A DNA stretch of 14,075 nucleotides from JBBIJR01 sp037445875 (lineage in GTDB: Bacteria > CLD3 > SB21): the NCBI GenBank assembly GCA_037445875.1, contig JBBIJR010000082.1, forward strand, positions 1 to 14,075, given 5' to 3'. This document shows, piece by piece, positions 1 through 9,700 of the stretch. Position 1 is the first letter of the stretch, and every line of letters begins with the position of its first letter. The translations under genes were made by a program, and so were the position numbers. A model generated the notes under the pieces. That model had not been told where the DNA came from and ran no database searches. It saw only the letters and a list, made by a program, of their open reading frames with translations.

Positions 1-490
1 GGCCGTAATAGAGGCCGTCCTGCATCTTGGTCTCCCCCAGGATGACCTTTCCCCGGCGCGTCGCAAAGTTGTACTGCATCAGGTTGCCAAAGTACGTTTG
101 CTCGGCCTCGGAGAATTCAGGAACACCCTTCCACCGAATTACTTTACCGCTGGAATCCAAGGAGTCGGGCGCCGCCTCGGCCGTCATGAGTTTCAGAGGC
201 TGTTCGATCGTAATCCTCGCGGCGCGAATCTCCATACCTCGGTACCGGACCCAGGCATGGTCCTTGAGTATGACGGTCGAATTGTCGAGGGTGCCTTCGG
301 TGGTATCGGCTCCGTAGAATATCAACGTGTCGACGCCGCCCAATCCGGCCGTCGTGTCCGCGCGGACGCTGTCGGAAAGGACCGGCACGGTCGTGCGCAA
401 CGTATCGGCTACCTCCTGGCTTGTCGCGGAACCACTCGTCAACGCCAGGGCGCAGAAAGCGGCAACCGTTCTCCGGATGGTCCTGTCCAC
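1..490 (-). CDS. lptD: LptD/OstA-like outer-membrane (LPS assembly) protein, N-terminal part only
   Basis: N-terminal 163 residues of a gene that continues beyond base 1. A GTG start at 490 is chosen: there is no in-frame ATG upstream, a GGAAAGG ribosome-binding site lies 10 nt before it (507-501), and an export signal follows directly (RTIRRTVAAFCALALTS, probable cleavage near residues 21-25). After the signal come beta-rich stretches typical of the OstA/LptA-like N-terminal domain of LptD: DTLIFYGADTTEG (about 54-66), then YNFATRRGKVILGETKMQDG (140-159) and a final YYG. In LptD this periplasmic domain takes LPS from the Lpt bridge, and the missing C-terminal barrel would insert it into the outer membrane. 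It starts 7 bp after the dtd stop, so the two are probably co-transcribed. The domain type is well supported. The choice of lptD over another OstA-fold protein is inference because the barrel is not visible. Confidence 0.7.
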   Translation of the reverse strand, partial: MDRTIRRTVAAFCALALTSGSATSQEVADTLRTTVPVLSDSVRADTTAGLGGVDTLIFYGADTTEGTLDNSTVILKDHAWVRYRGMEIRAARITIEQPLKLMTAEAAPDSLDSSGKVIRWKGVPEFSEAEQTYFGNLMQYNFATRRGKVILGETKMQDGLYYG

Positions 491-497
491 TGCGAGA

Positions 498-935
498 CTA
501 CCTTTCCAGAATCAAGGTCACCGGGCCAGAGTTGTGTATCTCAACTTCCATCCTGGCGCCAAAACGTCCGGTACTCACGCGAACACCGCGCTCCCGCAGC
601 ATAGAAAGAAAACGGTTGTACAGGGCCTCCGCCATGTCCGGTGTGGCCGCCTCCGTGAAGCTCGGCCGGCGCCCCTTTTTCACATCTCCGTACAGCGTGA
701 ACTGCGATATCGCGAGGATTTCACCGCTGACGTCCGTCAACGATCGGTTCAATTTCCCCTCGGAGTCGGGGAATACGCGCAGATGAATACACTTGTCGGC
801 CCAGAACGCGAGTTCATCCTCCGTGTCGTCCTTTCCGAAGCCGACAAGCAAGACGAAACCGGGACCGATGGCGCCCGTCTCACAGCCTTCGACGGTCACT
901 CGCGCACGGCTTACACGCTGAGCGACGATTCTCAT
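498..935 (-). CDS. dtd: D-aminoacyl-tRNA deacylase
   Basis: A 145-residue protein that hydrolyses D-amino acids (and in many bacteria glycine mischarged on tRNA-Ala) from tRNAs in the cytoplasm, keeping translation homochiral. It starts MRIVAQRVSRARVTV, the usual DTD opening, and has both diagnostic motifs: SQFTLYGD (residues 77-84), carrying the active-site SQxxL stretch, and NSGPVT (135-140), the cis-Gly-Pro motif that reads chirality. Length matches the family (about 145-150). The open frame extends upstream, but the ATG at 935 matches the family start. An alternative ATG at 971 would add only 12 unconserved residues. No strong Shine-Dalgarno precedes either. The gene follows a hairpin terminator downstream of gltA and is followed 7 bp later by the LptD-like gene. 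No clear promoter was seen between 936 and 1005. Confidence 0.95.
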   Translation of the reverse strand: MRIVAQRVSRARVTVEGCETGAIGPGFVLLVGFGKDDTEDELAFWADKCIHLRVFPDSEGKLNRSLTDVSGEILAISQFTLYGDVKKGRRPSFTEAATPDMAEALYNRFLSMLRERGVRVSTGRFGARMEVEIHNSGPVTLILER

Positions 936-1005
936 GCGGTGGTCATCATCGAAATTTCGAAAAGAGGGCATTGCCGCAGAACCGCGTCCCGCGATCGCAC
1001 AATAG

Positions 1006-1031
1006 AAAAGGGCCGCACGAACGGCCCTTTT
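1006..1031 (-). terminator. Intrinsic terminator downstream of gltA
   Basis: Perfect 10-bp inverted repeat, AAAAGGGCCG (1006-1015) and CGGCCCTTTT (1022-1031), with a 6-nt loop. Read on the minus strand it is a GC-rich stem ending in four T's, 80 bp after the citrate synthase stop. Because the A/T tracts are symmetric it could work in either direction. It separates gltA from dtd. Confidence 0.8.
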
Positions 1032-1111
1032 CGTATCGAGTCGAGGTCGAATAACCGCATTTCCTTGCTCCGTCGCTCCCGCAACGACCGCAACGCGTCC
1101 GGACTCCTGCC

Positions 1112-2401
1112 TCAGGTCCGTTTGGAGAGCGGCACGTACTTGCGTTCGCTGGCTCCCATGTAAATCTGGCGGGGCCGACCAATCCGCGTTTCCTTGGAAA
1201 GCATCATTTCGCGCCATTGGGCAATCCAGCCCGGCATACGTCCGATGGCAAAAAGCACGGTGAACAGGTCTGTCGGGAAGCCCATCGCCTGATAAATAAT
1301 GCCGCTGTAGAAGTCGACATTGGGATAGAGCTTCTTCTCGATGAAATACGGATCGCTGAGCGCCACTTCCTCCAGCTGATGGGCGATGTCCAAAAGCGGA
1401 TCATGAACGCCCAGTTTGGCCAGAACCTTGTCGCAGGTCTTCTTGATAATGACCGCCCGCGGATCGAAGTTCTTGTACACCCGGTGCCCGAAGCCCATCA
1501 GGCGGTAGTTGGATTTCTTGTCCTTCGCCATCTCGACGTACTTTTTGACATTGCTCCCGTCGGCGTGGATCTGTCGGAGCATTTCCAGCACTTCCTGGTT
1601 GGCTCCTCCGTGCAGCGGGCCCCACAGCGCGCAGATACCCGCCGAAATCGCGGCAAACATGTTTGCGTGGCTGCTGCCCACGAGACGCACGGTCGATGTC
1701 GAGCAGTTCTGCTCATGATCGGCGTGCAGGATGAACAACAGATCCAGCGCCTTCTCGACGTCCGGATCGACGTGGTACGGCTCCGCTGGAACGCTGAACA
1801 TCATCTGGAGAAAGTTGGCACAGTAACTGAGCGCGTTGTTTGGATACATAAAGGGCTGGCCGTTCGACTTTTTGTACGAATAGGCGGCAATGGTCGTGAT
1901 CTTGCCGAGCATCCGGTAAATGGACAGTTGCACGTGATCCGGATTGAACGGATCAATGGAGTCCTGATAGAAGGTCGAGAGCGAGCAAACAACGGCCGAC
2001 AGCAGCGCCATGGGATGGGCATCGCGAGGATACGCATCGTACAGCTTGCGCAACGATTCGTGCAGCATCGTGTGCCGTGTGATGTTCTTCTTGAACTCCT
2101 CCAGCTGAGCGGCCGTCGGCAGTTCCCCGAAAATCAGCAGGTAACTGACCTCCATGAAATTGGAATTCTCCGCCAGATCCTGGATATTGTAGCCGCGATA
2201 GCGGAGGATGCCCCTTTCACCGTCGATGAACGCGATGCCGCTGGAACATGCTCCTGTATTGCCGTAGCCTGGGTCAAAGGTGATGAGGCCGGTCTGGCCC
2301 CGAAGTTTGGCGATATCAACTGCCTGCTCGTTTTCCGTTCCCGTAATAACAGGGAGTTCCATCGATTGGTCGTCGTACTGCAGAACCGCTTTTTTTACCA
2401 T
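1112..2401 (-). CDS. gltA: Citrate synthase (hexameric, type II)
   Basis: A 429-residue cytoplasmic enzyme condensing acetyl-CoA and oxaloacetate to citrate, the entry step of the TCA cycle. The catalytic triad is intact: His264 in GPLHGGANQE, His306 in GFGHRVYKNFDPRA and Asp363 in NVDFYSG. The HADHEQNCSTSTVR stretch (226-239) contributes the oxaloacetate-binding histidine. The N-terminal small beta domain and the length of about 427-430 match the Gram-negative hexameric class, which is often inhibited by NADH (known for the family, not shown here). The ATG at 2401 is preceded by a purine-rich GAAAGG about 8-13 nt upstream and by a candidate promoter at 2482-2510. A hairpin terminator lies 80 bp downstream. 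It is therefore probably a single-gene transcript, separate from the sensor kinase gene upstream. Confidence 0.98.
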   Translation of the reverse strand: MVKKAVLQYDDQSMELPVITGTENEQAVDIAKLRGQTGLITFDPGYGNTGACSSGIAFIDGERGILRYRGYNIQDLAENSNFMEVSYLLIFGELPTAAQLEEFKKNITRHTMLHESLRKLYDAYPRDAHPMALLSAVVCSLSTFYQDSIDPFNPDHVQLSIYRMLGKITTIAAYSYKKSNGQPFMYPNNALSYCANFLQMMFSVPAEPYHVDPDVEKALDLLFILHADHEQNCSTSTVRLVGSSHANMFAAISAGICALWGPLHGGANQEVLEMLRQIHADGSNVKKYVEMAKDKKSNYRLMGFGHRVYKNFDPRAVIIKKTCDKVLAKLGVHDPLLDIAHQLEEVALSDPYFIEKKLYPNVDFYSGIIYQAMGFPTDLFTVLFAIGRMPGWIAQWREMMLSKETRIGRPRQIYMGASERKYVPLSKRT

Positions 2402-2481
2402 GACAGGGACCTTTCAAACGCGAGTGAGCGGATTGTGGAGGTAGTGGTTATTTGAAACGGCATATTGGACGATTTTATCTA

Positions 2482-2510
2482 AAGATAGTGAATCAAAAGG
2501 CGATTGGCAA
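2482..2510 (-). promoter_or_regulatory. Candidate sigma70-type promoter for gltA
   Basis: On the minus strand TTGCCA (2510-2505), a 17-bp spacer, then TATCTT (2487-2482). This predicts a start near 2475 and a leader of about 74 nt before the gltA ATG. It lies in the 129-bp gap between the histidine kinase stop and gltA. Prediction from pattern only. Confidence 0.5.
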
Positions 2511-2530
2511 GATGCAAAAGCGCTGAGCCC

Positions 2531-5500
2531 TCACAGCCCAGTCCGCCGAATGGGGAGGGTGATTTTGAACTCGGTACCCTTGCCGGGTTCACTCTCGAAG
2601 AAGATCGTTCCTTTATGGGCCTCGATGATCTTGTAGGAGATGGACAGGCCGAGCCCGGTACCCTTGCCGACCGGCTTGGTCGTGAAGAAGGGATCGAACA
2701 CGCGGTGCTGGATTTCGAACGGAATACCTCTTCCATTGTCGCGGATAGCGATAAGGATGTTGTTGGTGCCGGCGCTGGTTCGGATCCAGACATCACCGTC
2801 TCCGTCAATGGCGTGGAACGCATTGGTGAGCAGATTCATGATGACCTGATTGATGTGACCGGGATTGCAGTAGATCGGCGGAAGTGTACCAAAATTGCGA
2901 TGAATGCGGACGCGGCTCTTGTACTCGTTTTTAAGGATGTTCAACGTACTCTCGATCGAGTCCGTTATCGAGATCTCCTTGTACTGCGCCTCATCGAGCC
3001 GTGAAAAATTGCGGAGATCCTCGACGATCTTCTGCGTGCGCTCGACGCCGTCACGCATTTCTTTCATGACGGTGGGAAGTTCCTCGAGGAAGTACTGGAA
3101 CCGGCTGGCGGCAATAAAAGCGTCGATCTGTTCGAGTTTCCGCCGAAACGAGCGGTGCGGCGGGTCGTCGTAGTGGGAAAAGGACGCGTGAAACTCAAAC
3201 ACGTCGGAGAATCGGTGGAACATTTCATCGATCGTGCTTGCCAGCCGCTCCAGAATCGCCAGATTGGCTTTGACGTACGTAATGGGATTGTTGATCTCGT
3301 GCGCTATGCCGGCCACGAGTTGTCCCAGCGAAGCCATCTTTTCGGAATGAATGAGGTGCAGCTGGGTCTCTTTCAACTCCGTCAGCACGCGCTCAAGGGT
3401 CTCTTTTTGTTTCACGAGTTCCTTCGTTCGGTGCAGAACCCGTTCCTCCAATTCCTGTGTGCGGCCCTGGACCAAACTGATGCGGAACTGATAGGCCGTA
3501 TAGCCGCTCAACCCGATGAAGGTTATGACAAAGAGAATGAACCACCAGGTAGCCCAGAAAGGCGTCTGGATCGTAAAGGCGATGGTAAGGGGTTCGGAGC
3601 TCCATAAACCGAATCCGTTGCAGGCACGGACCTGGAAAACATAGTGGCCGGCGTCCAGGTTCGTGTAACGGACGCGGTTGTCGTGGCCCGGTCGAGACCA
3701 TTCGTTCTCGAATCCGAGCAACCGGTAGCTGTAAAGAACATCGCTCTCATCGACGAAGGAAGGCGAGATGAACTCCAGATGAAGGTTGTTCTCCTGATAC
3801 AGGATCTCGTGAACGGCCTTCAAAGCTGCCGAACCGATCGGACGCACTTCATCGTTCCGGACGGCGGGATTGCTGCGAACGGGCACGAGTCGCATCGTTC
3901 TCTCGTTCTTGTCCTCGGACGCAAAGCGCTTGAGATACACGGATGGAATGGGAGGGTTCTTCAGGCGCATATCGGCGGGCATTCGGGTCATGCCGGAGGA
4001 GGTGCCGACCCAGATCCTCCGGTCCCGGTCCACCAGCAGTGCGTTGTGGCCGCCGATCTCATTGTCCAGCAACCCGTGCTTTTTTCCGTAGGTGCGGACC
4101 ACGGTACCCGATATCGGGTCGAACAGATTCAATCCTTTGTTGGAAGCCGCCCATATGAAGCCTGCTTCGTCGGTCACCAGCCCGGTGATCGCGTTGTCGG
4201 TCAAACCATGGGCCGAGGTGAAATACCGCAGGTACTTGCCGAAGCCGGAATCGGCCGCGGCCGTCCCCCCGAGCATGTCCGACAGATCGATCCGTGTCAG
4301 CGCTGTCTGGCCCGCGACCCATAAATGGCCCTGAAGGTCTTCGGTGATGGCCGCTACGGAATTGTCCGGGAGTCCGTCGTCGTCGGTGAACGACCGAAAG
4401 CGATCCGAAGCCTCGTCGTACCATGCGAGACCGCCGCCAATCAGACCCACCCAGATTCGTTGATGGCGGTCTTCATATAGACACCAGGGGTTATGATTGT
4501 ACAGTCCATCCAGCGCGGTATACCGGCGCATCGTGAAATCGCCGTCGCGGGTAATGACCAGCCGGCCGATTCCCTTGTCCGAACATGCGAACCATACCCG
4601 TTCACGAGAATCGACCAGAATATCAGGGATGAAGCCCTCAGCCAAAGGCCCGAGTCGGGACAGGTCGACGGCATAAAAGGCGGCAAGCGGTTTGGAGCGA
4701 GAGATCAACTTATGGATGAGCGATTGCGTCGCCGAGGGCAGACCGGGATACAGATTGAAGTAGTTTTTGGAAATTATCAACTGAAGACCCTGGTACGTGC
4801 CGAGCCACACGATTCCGCGCGGGTCGACGGTTACGTCCCAGATGTTGGAACTGATCAGGCCATCGGGCGATCGGAAGGTCTGCATGCGACTGCCGTCGTA
4901 CAGGGAAAGCCCGTTCGTCGTCCCGATGTAGATCCTTCCCAGGGGATCCTCGGCTACCGCGTGAATCGTGTTGGACCCGAGTCCCTCGCTTTCGGAAAAA
5001 AGCTGGATGGTTTCAGACGGGAGCTTGATGACACCCTTCGAAAAAGTGCCAAACCACAGATTGCCTTCCCGGTCCTGCGTGACGTGTGTAAACTGGCTCG
5101 TTCCAAAACCGTTGTAAGCGTAGTAATTCAGCAAGCTGAGGCCGGTCCCTTCCCTCCGGGCGCGGGTCACGCCGTCTTCGGTGGCGATCCACACGTCTCC
5201 GTCGGATTCTTCGACCATGGAACGTACGGAATTGGCCGCAAGGCCGTTTGACGTCGTGTAATTAACGATACGACCGCCCGCAACGACGCTCATCCCCACC
5301 GAAGTGCCGACCCACAACGTATGGTCCGAGTCGTAACACAACGACTCGATGCGGTTATTGATGAGTCCGTCGCGGGCCGTAAGCGTACGGACCCGCGCCT
5401 GGCGGCCGTCCCACTCGACGATGGCGATCCCGTCCGCCGTTCCGGCGTAGACGAAGCCGCTGTCTCCGCGAACCACGGCATTGATCGCGTCCGACGGAAG

Positions 5501-5998
5501 GCCGTCCGCCACGGTGAGCGTCCTGAATGTCCGGGAGCGGCGATCGCGAAGCGTGAGACCGCCCCCGGTGGCGTACCACATGTTGCCCGCCTGGTCCAGC
5601 ACCATCGCCTTGATAGTTCCGCGTCCCACACCGTCCCGGTAGTCAAAATTAACGATGGAATCGTTGGCCGGGTTGAGAAGCGACACACCCTCTTCCGTGC
5701 CGATCCAGAGGCCGTGCCGATCCTCGGCCAGACTGCGCACCCGGTTGTTGAGGAGTCCGTGCTCCTTGGTGAAGTTCTCGAACCCCTGTCCATCGAATCG
5801 GCTGAGACCGGACGTCGTGCCAAACCACATGAACCCCCTTTGGTCTTGAAAGACGCACAGCACCTGATTCTGCAGCAATCCGTCGGCGGCCGTGTAGTTG
5901 CGAGTAAAGAGCCTCTGGGCCCGGAGGGGAAGGACAACGGAAATCATCAGCCACCAGGCGGCGATCGTGACTTCAACCGTGCGGCGTGATGTTTTCAT
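2531..5998 (-). CDS. Sensor histidine kinase with two-component regulator propeller (Reg_prop) and Y_Y_Y domains
   Basis: An 1155-residue membrane sensor. It has an N-terminal signal/anchor (KTSRR, then a hydrophobic run to about residue 27, AQ cleavage). About 14 propeller repeats of the pattern GLxxNxVxxxxxDxxGxxWxGTxxG follow (about 38-675), enough for two seven-bladed periplasmic propellers. Next is a Y_Y_Y-type immunoglobulin-like domain (about 738-810), one membrane helix (815-836) and a cytoplasmic coiled coil (843-883). The H box is EKMASLGQLVAGIAHEINNP with His900. The ATPase domain has an N box (NLLTNAFHAI, 1055-1064), DNGRGIP (1087-1093), DPFFTT (1102-1107) and GKGTGLGLSI (1111-1120). 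About 60 extra residues separate the H-box helix from the second dimerisation helix (DLRNFSRLDE), a variant seen in related kinases. It has no receiver or AraC domain, unlike hybrid relatives in Bacteroides, so it needs a separate response regulator, not found here. The ligand is unknown. It starts 16 bp after the nth stop. The Shine-Dalgarno is weak, and the start is placed by the signal peptide. Confidence 0.93.
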   Translation of the reverse strand: MKTSRRTVEVTIAAWWLMISVVLPLRAQRLFTRNYTAADGLLQNQVLCVFQDQRGFMWFGTTSGLSRFDGQGFENFTKEHGLLNNRVRSLAEDRHGLWIGTEEGVSLLNPANDSIVNFDYRDGVGRGTIKAMVLDQAGNMWYATGGGLTLRDRRSRTFRTLTVADGLPSDAINAVVRGDSGFVYAGTADGIAIVEWDGRQARVRTLTARDGLINNRIESLCYDSDHTLWVGTSVGMSVVAGGRIVNYTTSNGLAANSVRSMVEESDGDVWIATEDGVTRARREGTGLSLLNYYAYNGFGTSQFTHVTQDREGNLWFGTFSKGVIKLPSETIQLFSESEGLGSNTIHAVAEDPLGRIYIGTTNGLSLYDGSRMQTFRSPDGLISSNIWDVTVDPRGIVWLGTYQGLQLIISKNYFNLYPGLPSATQSLIHKLISRSKPLAAFYAVDLSRLGPLAEGFIPDILVDSRERVWFACSDKGIGRLVITRDGDFTMRRYTALDGLYNHNPWCLYEDRHQRIWVGLIGGGLAWYDEASDRFRSFTDDDGLPDNSVAAITEDLQGHLWVAGQTALTRIDLSDMLGGTAAADSGFGKYLRYFTSAHGLTDNAITGLVTDEAGFIWAASNKGLNLFDPISGTVVRTYGKKHGLLDNEIGGHNALLVDRDRRIWVGTSSGMTRMPADMRLKNPPIPSVYLKRFASEDKNERTMRLVPVRSNPAVRNDEVRPIGSAALKAVHEILYQENNLHLEFISPSFVDESDVLYSYRLLGFENEWSRPGHDNRVRYTNLDAGHYVFQVRACNGFGLWSSEPLTIAFTIQTPFWATWWFILFVITFIGLSGYTAYQFRISLVQGRTQELEERVLHRTKELVKQKETLERVLTELKETQLHLIHSEKMASLGQLVAGIAHEINNPITYVKANLAILERLASTIDEMFHRFSDVFEFHASFSHYDDPPHRSFRRKLEQIDAFIAASRFQYFLEELPTVMKEMRDGVERTQKIVEDLRNFSRLDEAQYKEISITDSIESTLNILKNEYKSRVRIHRNFGTLPPIYCNPGHINQVIMNLLTNAFHAIDGDGDVWIRTSAGTNNILIAIRDNGRGIPFEIQHRVFDPFFTTKPVGKGTGLGLSISYKIIEAHKGTIFFESEPGKGTEFKITLPIRRTGL

Positions 5999-6014
5999 GA
6001 CCGTGTCTTAGACG

Positions 6015-6683
6015 CTAACGGCGTGAAGGACAATCATGACGAAGGAAACAAGAGGCACATCGAGGCCTTCGGGCTATACAGACCCGTCGTCCGTGATCGC
6101 CCAGAAGATGAGAGAATGCCACCCAGTCCTCCGGATCAAGGACGTTCGTCAGGTCGCGTTCTATGTTTTCCGGATTCGCGTGTGCCGTAAGCCCCAGCCG
6201 TCGGCTGAGGCGCATAACATGCGTATCCACGGCAAGTGCCGGGCGGCCGAACGCATTACCCAGCATCACATTGGCCGTCTTTCGGCCGACGCCTGGCAGT
6301 TGGAGAAGTTCGTCCATCGTGTCGGGTACCTGCTCATCAAACCGATCGACCAGCATCCGGCAAGCGTCTCGAATGTGACGGGCCTTGTTACGATAAAAAC
6401 CGGTCGGGCGAATCGCCTCCTCCAGTTCGGCCAGCTTTGCGCCCGCAAGGGCCTCGACCGTCGGGTACCGCCTGAACAGCGCGTCCCCAACTGCGTTCAC
6501 ACGTTCGTCTGTACACTGGGCAGACATGATCGTTTTGACCAGCAGTTGAAAGGGTGCGTCCGAGACGAGGTTGCAGGCCGCTTCGGGGTATGCTGCACGG
6601 AGTGCTCGGACAATGCGGCGAAGACGATGCCTGATAGATGCCCCCGTAGCCGTGACGGCACCACTTTCGATGATGGAATTCAT
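6015..6683 (-). CDS. nth: Endonuclease III (DNA glycosylase/AP lyase)
   Basis: A 222-residue base-excision repair enzyme that removes oxidised pyrimidines and nicks at abasic sites by beta-elimination. The helix-hairpin-helix LPGVGRKTANVML (129-141) carries the catalytic Lys135, which marks it as Nth rather than MutY, and VDTHV supplies the catalytic Asp153. The C-terminal 4Fe-4S cluster ligands have the exact Cx6Cx2Cx5C spacing (Cys202, 209, 212, 218). The N-terminus is about 15-18 residues longer than E. coli Nth. The first ATG (6683) has no clear Shine-Dalgarno, so a later start cannot be excluded. It lies 56 bp after smc and 16 bp before the sensor kinase gene, and no convincing promoter of its own was seen, so read-through from smc is likely. 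Confidence 0.96.
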   Translation of the reverse strand: MNSIIESGAVTATGASIRHRLRRIVRALRAAYPEAACNLVSDAPFQLLVKTIMSAQCTDERVNAVGDALFRRYPTVEALAGAKLAELEEAIRPTGFYRNKARHIRDACRMLVDRFDEQVPDTMDELLQLPGVGRKTANVMLGNAFGRPALAVDTHVMRLSRRLGLTAHANPENIERDLTNVLDPEDWVAFSHLLGDHGRRVCIARRPRCASCFLRHDCPSRR

Positions 6684-6739
6684 CCGGTGAAATATAAGGG
6701 CGATAGAAGGTCAGTATCCACGTATTTCTAGTACGCCCG

Positions 6740-9700
6740 TCAAGCCTCGGCGCTTTTTTCCGGCGGCGGTTCCTTGACGTCTTGCGATAGCACCTCGACC
6801 TGGTTGCGGCGGATGATCTCCTCGATGTCGTCTGAGCGGTTCTTCTCGTCGCGGCTGTTGAATTTGACCGAAACCACCTTGGACACACCCGCTTCCTGCA
6901 TCGTGATGCCGAAGATGTTCGACGCTGCCTCCATGGTTCGCTTGTTGTGGGTGACTACGATGAACTGCGTATCCTGGGAGAAGTCCCGTAGGATCTTGGT
7001 GAACTTGTCGATGTTCGTGTCGTCCAGGGGGGCATCCACCTCGTCGAGAATGCAGAACGGGCTGGGTTTGACCAGATAGATCGCAAACAGCAGGGCGATG
7101 GCCGTTAGGGTCTTTTCCCCGCCGGAAAGCAAGGCGATGTACTGGATCTTCTTCCCCGTCGGCCGTGCCAGGATGTCAATGGGTGCCTCGAGGGGATCCT
7201 GCTCTTCCGCCAGCTGCAGGTTGGCCTCCCCGTCGACGAACAACGACGCAAAGATCTTAATGAAATTCTGGCGGATCTGCTCGAACACATCCATGAACTG
7301 CCGCTGGGCGGTCTGGTTGATCGTATCAATCGTTTGCATCAACTGGCCTTCCGCTTCGAGCAGGTCCTGCCGCTGTCGAGTGAGCACGTCCAGGCGTTCT
7401 TTCTCGGCCTGGTACTCCGAATACGCTTCCATGTTGACCGGCCCGAGCATCTTGATCTTGCGGCGGAGGTTTTCAATCGCCTCCTGAGCGGCCGTCGCAT
7501 CGAACCGATCGGTGGGCTGTTCCACCGAGCGTTCCTCTCCGAGCACCTCGTCGACCGGACGCACGTTGGGTTCATCCGATGATGCAGGGGCCGGCGCAGA
7601 ATCGGTCTCGGCCGGCTCGTCATCGTCCACCGGAATGCCGGCGGCGGCATCCAACGATTCGAAGGCATCACGGGCAAGATCGAAATCGTATTCACGGAGG
7701 ATTCGTTCGGTGAGGGATCGTACCTCAAACCGAAGATCGTTGTGCTGTTGCTCGAGTGCATGCCGGGAATTGAGTAGGTCCTCGCGCTGCCGCCGCATTT
7801 TGCGCAGGTCGGCCTCCAGTTTCGATGCGGCTTCCCGGAATTGGGCCACGTCGGTTTCTTGCGCGTCCCGCTCCCGCTCGATGGACGTGCGGCTTTGGTT
7901 GAGTTCCACCAATTCCGTTTCCTTGGCCCGGATATGTTCATCGATGCGCGCGATCTCTTCGACGGCCTGTCGGGATTCCGACTCGTGCTTGTCGGCCGTC
8001 TCCTGATACTCCACGATTTGTCTCTCGGAAGACTCGATGGTATGCCGGTGGTTCTTCAGCTCGCCTTCAAGGCGAAGTGCGGCTGACAGGCACTCGTGGA
8101 CCTGATCCGCCTTTTCTTTGCGGGACTTGTCCTGCTCAATCAGTCGGTGTTCGTGCTGTCGTACCTGGAGTTCGAGGTCCTGGCGCTGCCGTTCCAGGGC
8201 GTCGACCTCCGGCGCTATCCTGTTCAGCGTGTTCTGCAGCGACTCGATCTCCGCTCGGGTCTGCTCGATGGTGGACAGATTGCGCGCAACGGTATCCTGA
8301 GATCGCTTCTGTTCGTACTCCTGCTGGGAGATCTCCTTCTCCAACTCCATCAGGTCCTGTTCCAACTGCCTCAGGGCAGACTGGCCGGCAGCGAGCTCCG
8401 CCTGGTCCGTTTGTACGAGGGTTTCGGCATCGACAATCTGCTTGGACAGACGGACCGTCTGCTCTTCGAGGTGCTGCCGCCGGTCCATCAACCTCCGGAG
8501 ATTCTCTCGCTGCCCGATGATGCTGTCGGCCGTCCGGGACCGCCCGCCTCCTTTGATCAGGTAATTACCCTTTACGAGTTCGCCGGCGAGTGTGACAAAG
8601 CGAAGATGCGGAAGCCGATCGGCCAGCTTCATGGCCGTGGCCAGGTCCTCGACGATCAGTACGTCGCCGAGAAGCCATCGGGCCAGGGCGGAATCCTCGC
8701 AGCGTGCTAATTGGAGAGCAGAACCGAGTACCTCGTTGCTCAAGGCACCGGCCGCTTCGACCGCGGGCGTTCCCGTCGCACCCAGGCGGGCGGAATGGAC
8801 GAAGGTTGCCGAACCGCGCCCCTGTTCGTTGAGCAGGGAGATGGCTTCGCGTACAGCCTCGGGGTTGGAAGCAACCAGATACGAGAAACAGTCGCCGAGT
8901 GCGGCTTCCAGGGCCTTCTTGTATCGGTCATCCGAAGACATCAGGTCGGCAACGGTATACTTGAATTCCTGGGACCGACGGTCGAGAAGAAACTGCACGC
9001 TTTCCGGAAAACCCTCGTGTGTCTCGATTGCTTTCTGTAAGATGGCCGCGCGGGCATCCAGCGATTTGATGTCGGCCTCCGCCTGGAGTTTTTGGGTGCG
9101 CAGGTCCTCCACCTGACGGCGGTGGAGCTCCAGGTCGGCCTGGGTCGAAGCCAATGACTCCTGCAGCCGGCCGATCGAAGCGGCGGACTGTCTCCGGCGC
9201 TCCTCATGTTGGTCGAGTGCGTGAAGGGTATCGCCGGTCTGCGATTCGTGCTCCCGGCTCTCCCGGAGAAGATCCTCGACACGCTTTTCGAGATTCTCGA
9301 TGCTGTTGCGCGTGACCTGATACGAAGAGTGTTTTCGGGCGATATCGTCTATCAATTGAACGGACCGTCGCCGCGTATCGTCCAGCAATTTCCTGTCGGC
9401 CTCGATGGTTTCGTCCGCGGAGGCCAGATCCGATCTGCGACGCTCGAGGTCTGCCTCAAGTTCCCGAGAGCGGGCCTCCAGTTCGGAAACGGTGGTTGTC
9501 AGCGCGCCGATCTGGACACGGAGGTTCTCGCGCCGTTCGGACAACGTATTCTTTTCGTCGGAATACCGACGGATGAGGTCCAACAGGTACGTCTTCCGTT
9601 CCCGGGACACCAGAATGACCTCTTCGACGTCCTTGAGCCGTTTGTCATGTGATTCTAACCGCAACTGGATCTCGCGCAGGGTCTGCTCTCTGGAGATCAG

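Noticed and set aside
327..1163. 278-codon open frame on the plus strand across dtd, the terminator and gltA end
   Set aside because: It runs through a terminator hairpin and two well-identified genes on the other strand, and its translation is low-complexity and basic.
936..1217. N-terminal extension of dtd up to 1217
   Set aside because: It overlaps the gltA 3' end and the terminator and has no similarity to DTD. The family start is at 935.
1217..2455. 412-codon open frame on the plus strand opposite gltA
   Set aside because: It is the complement of a clear citrate synthase, lacks recognisable domains and is explained by codon bias of the real gene.
3870..5989. Several plus-strand open frames opposite the sensor kinase
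   Set aside because: All mirror the repetitive propeller coding sequence on the minus strand and contain no family motifs.
6684..6743. Promoter for nth (TTGACG with GATACT or TATATT nearby)
   Set aside because: Spacing is 19 bp for one pair, and the TATATT lies too close to the start codon with no matching -35.
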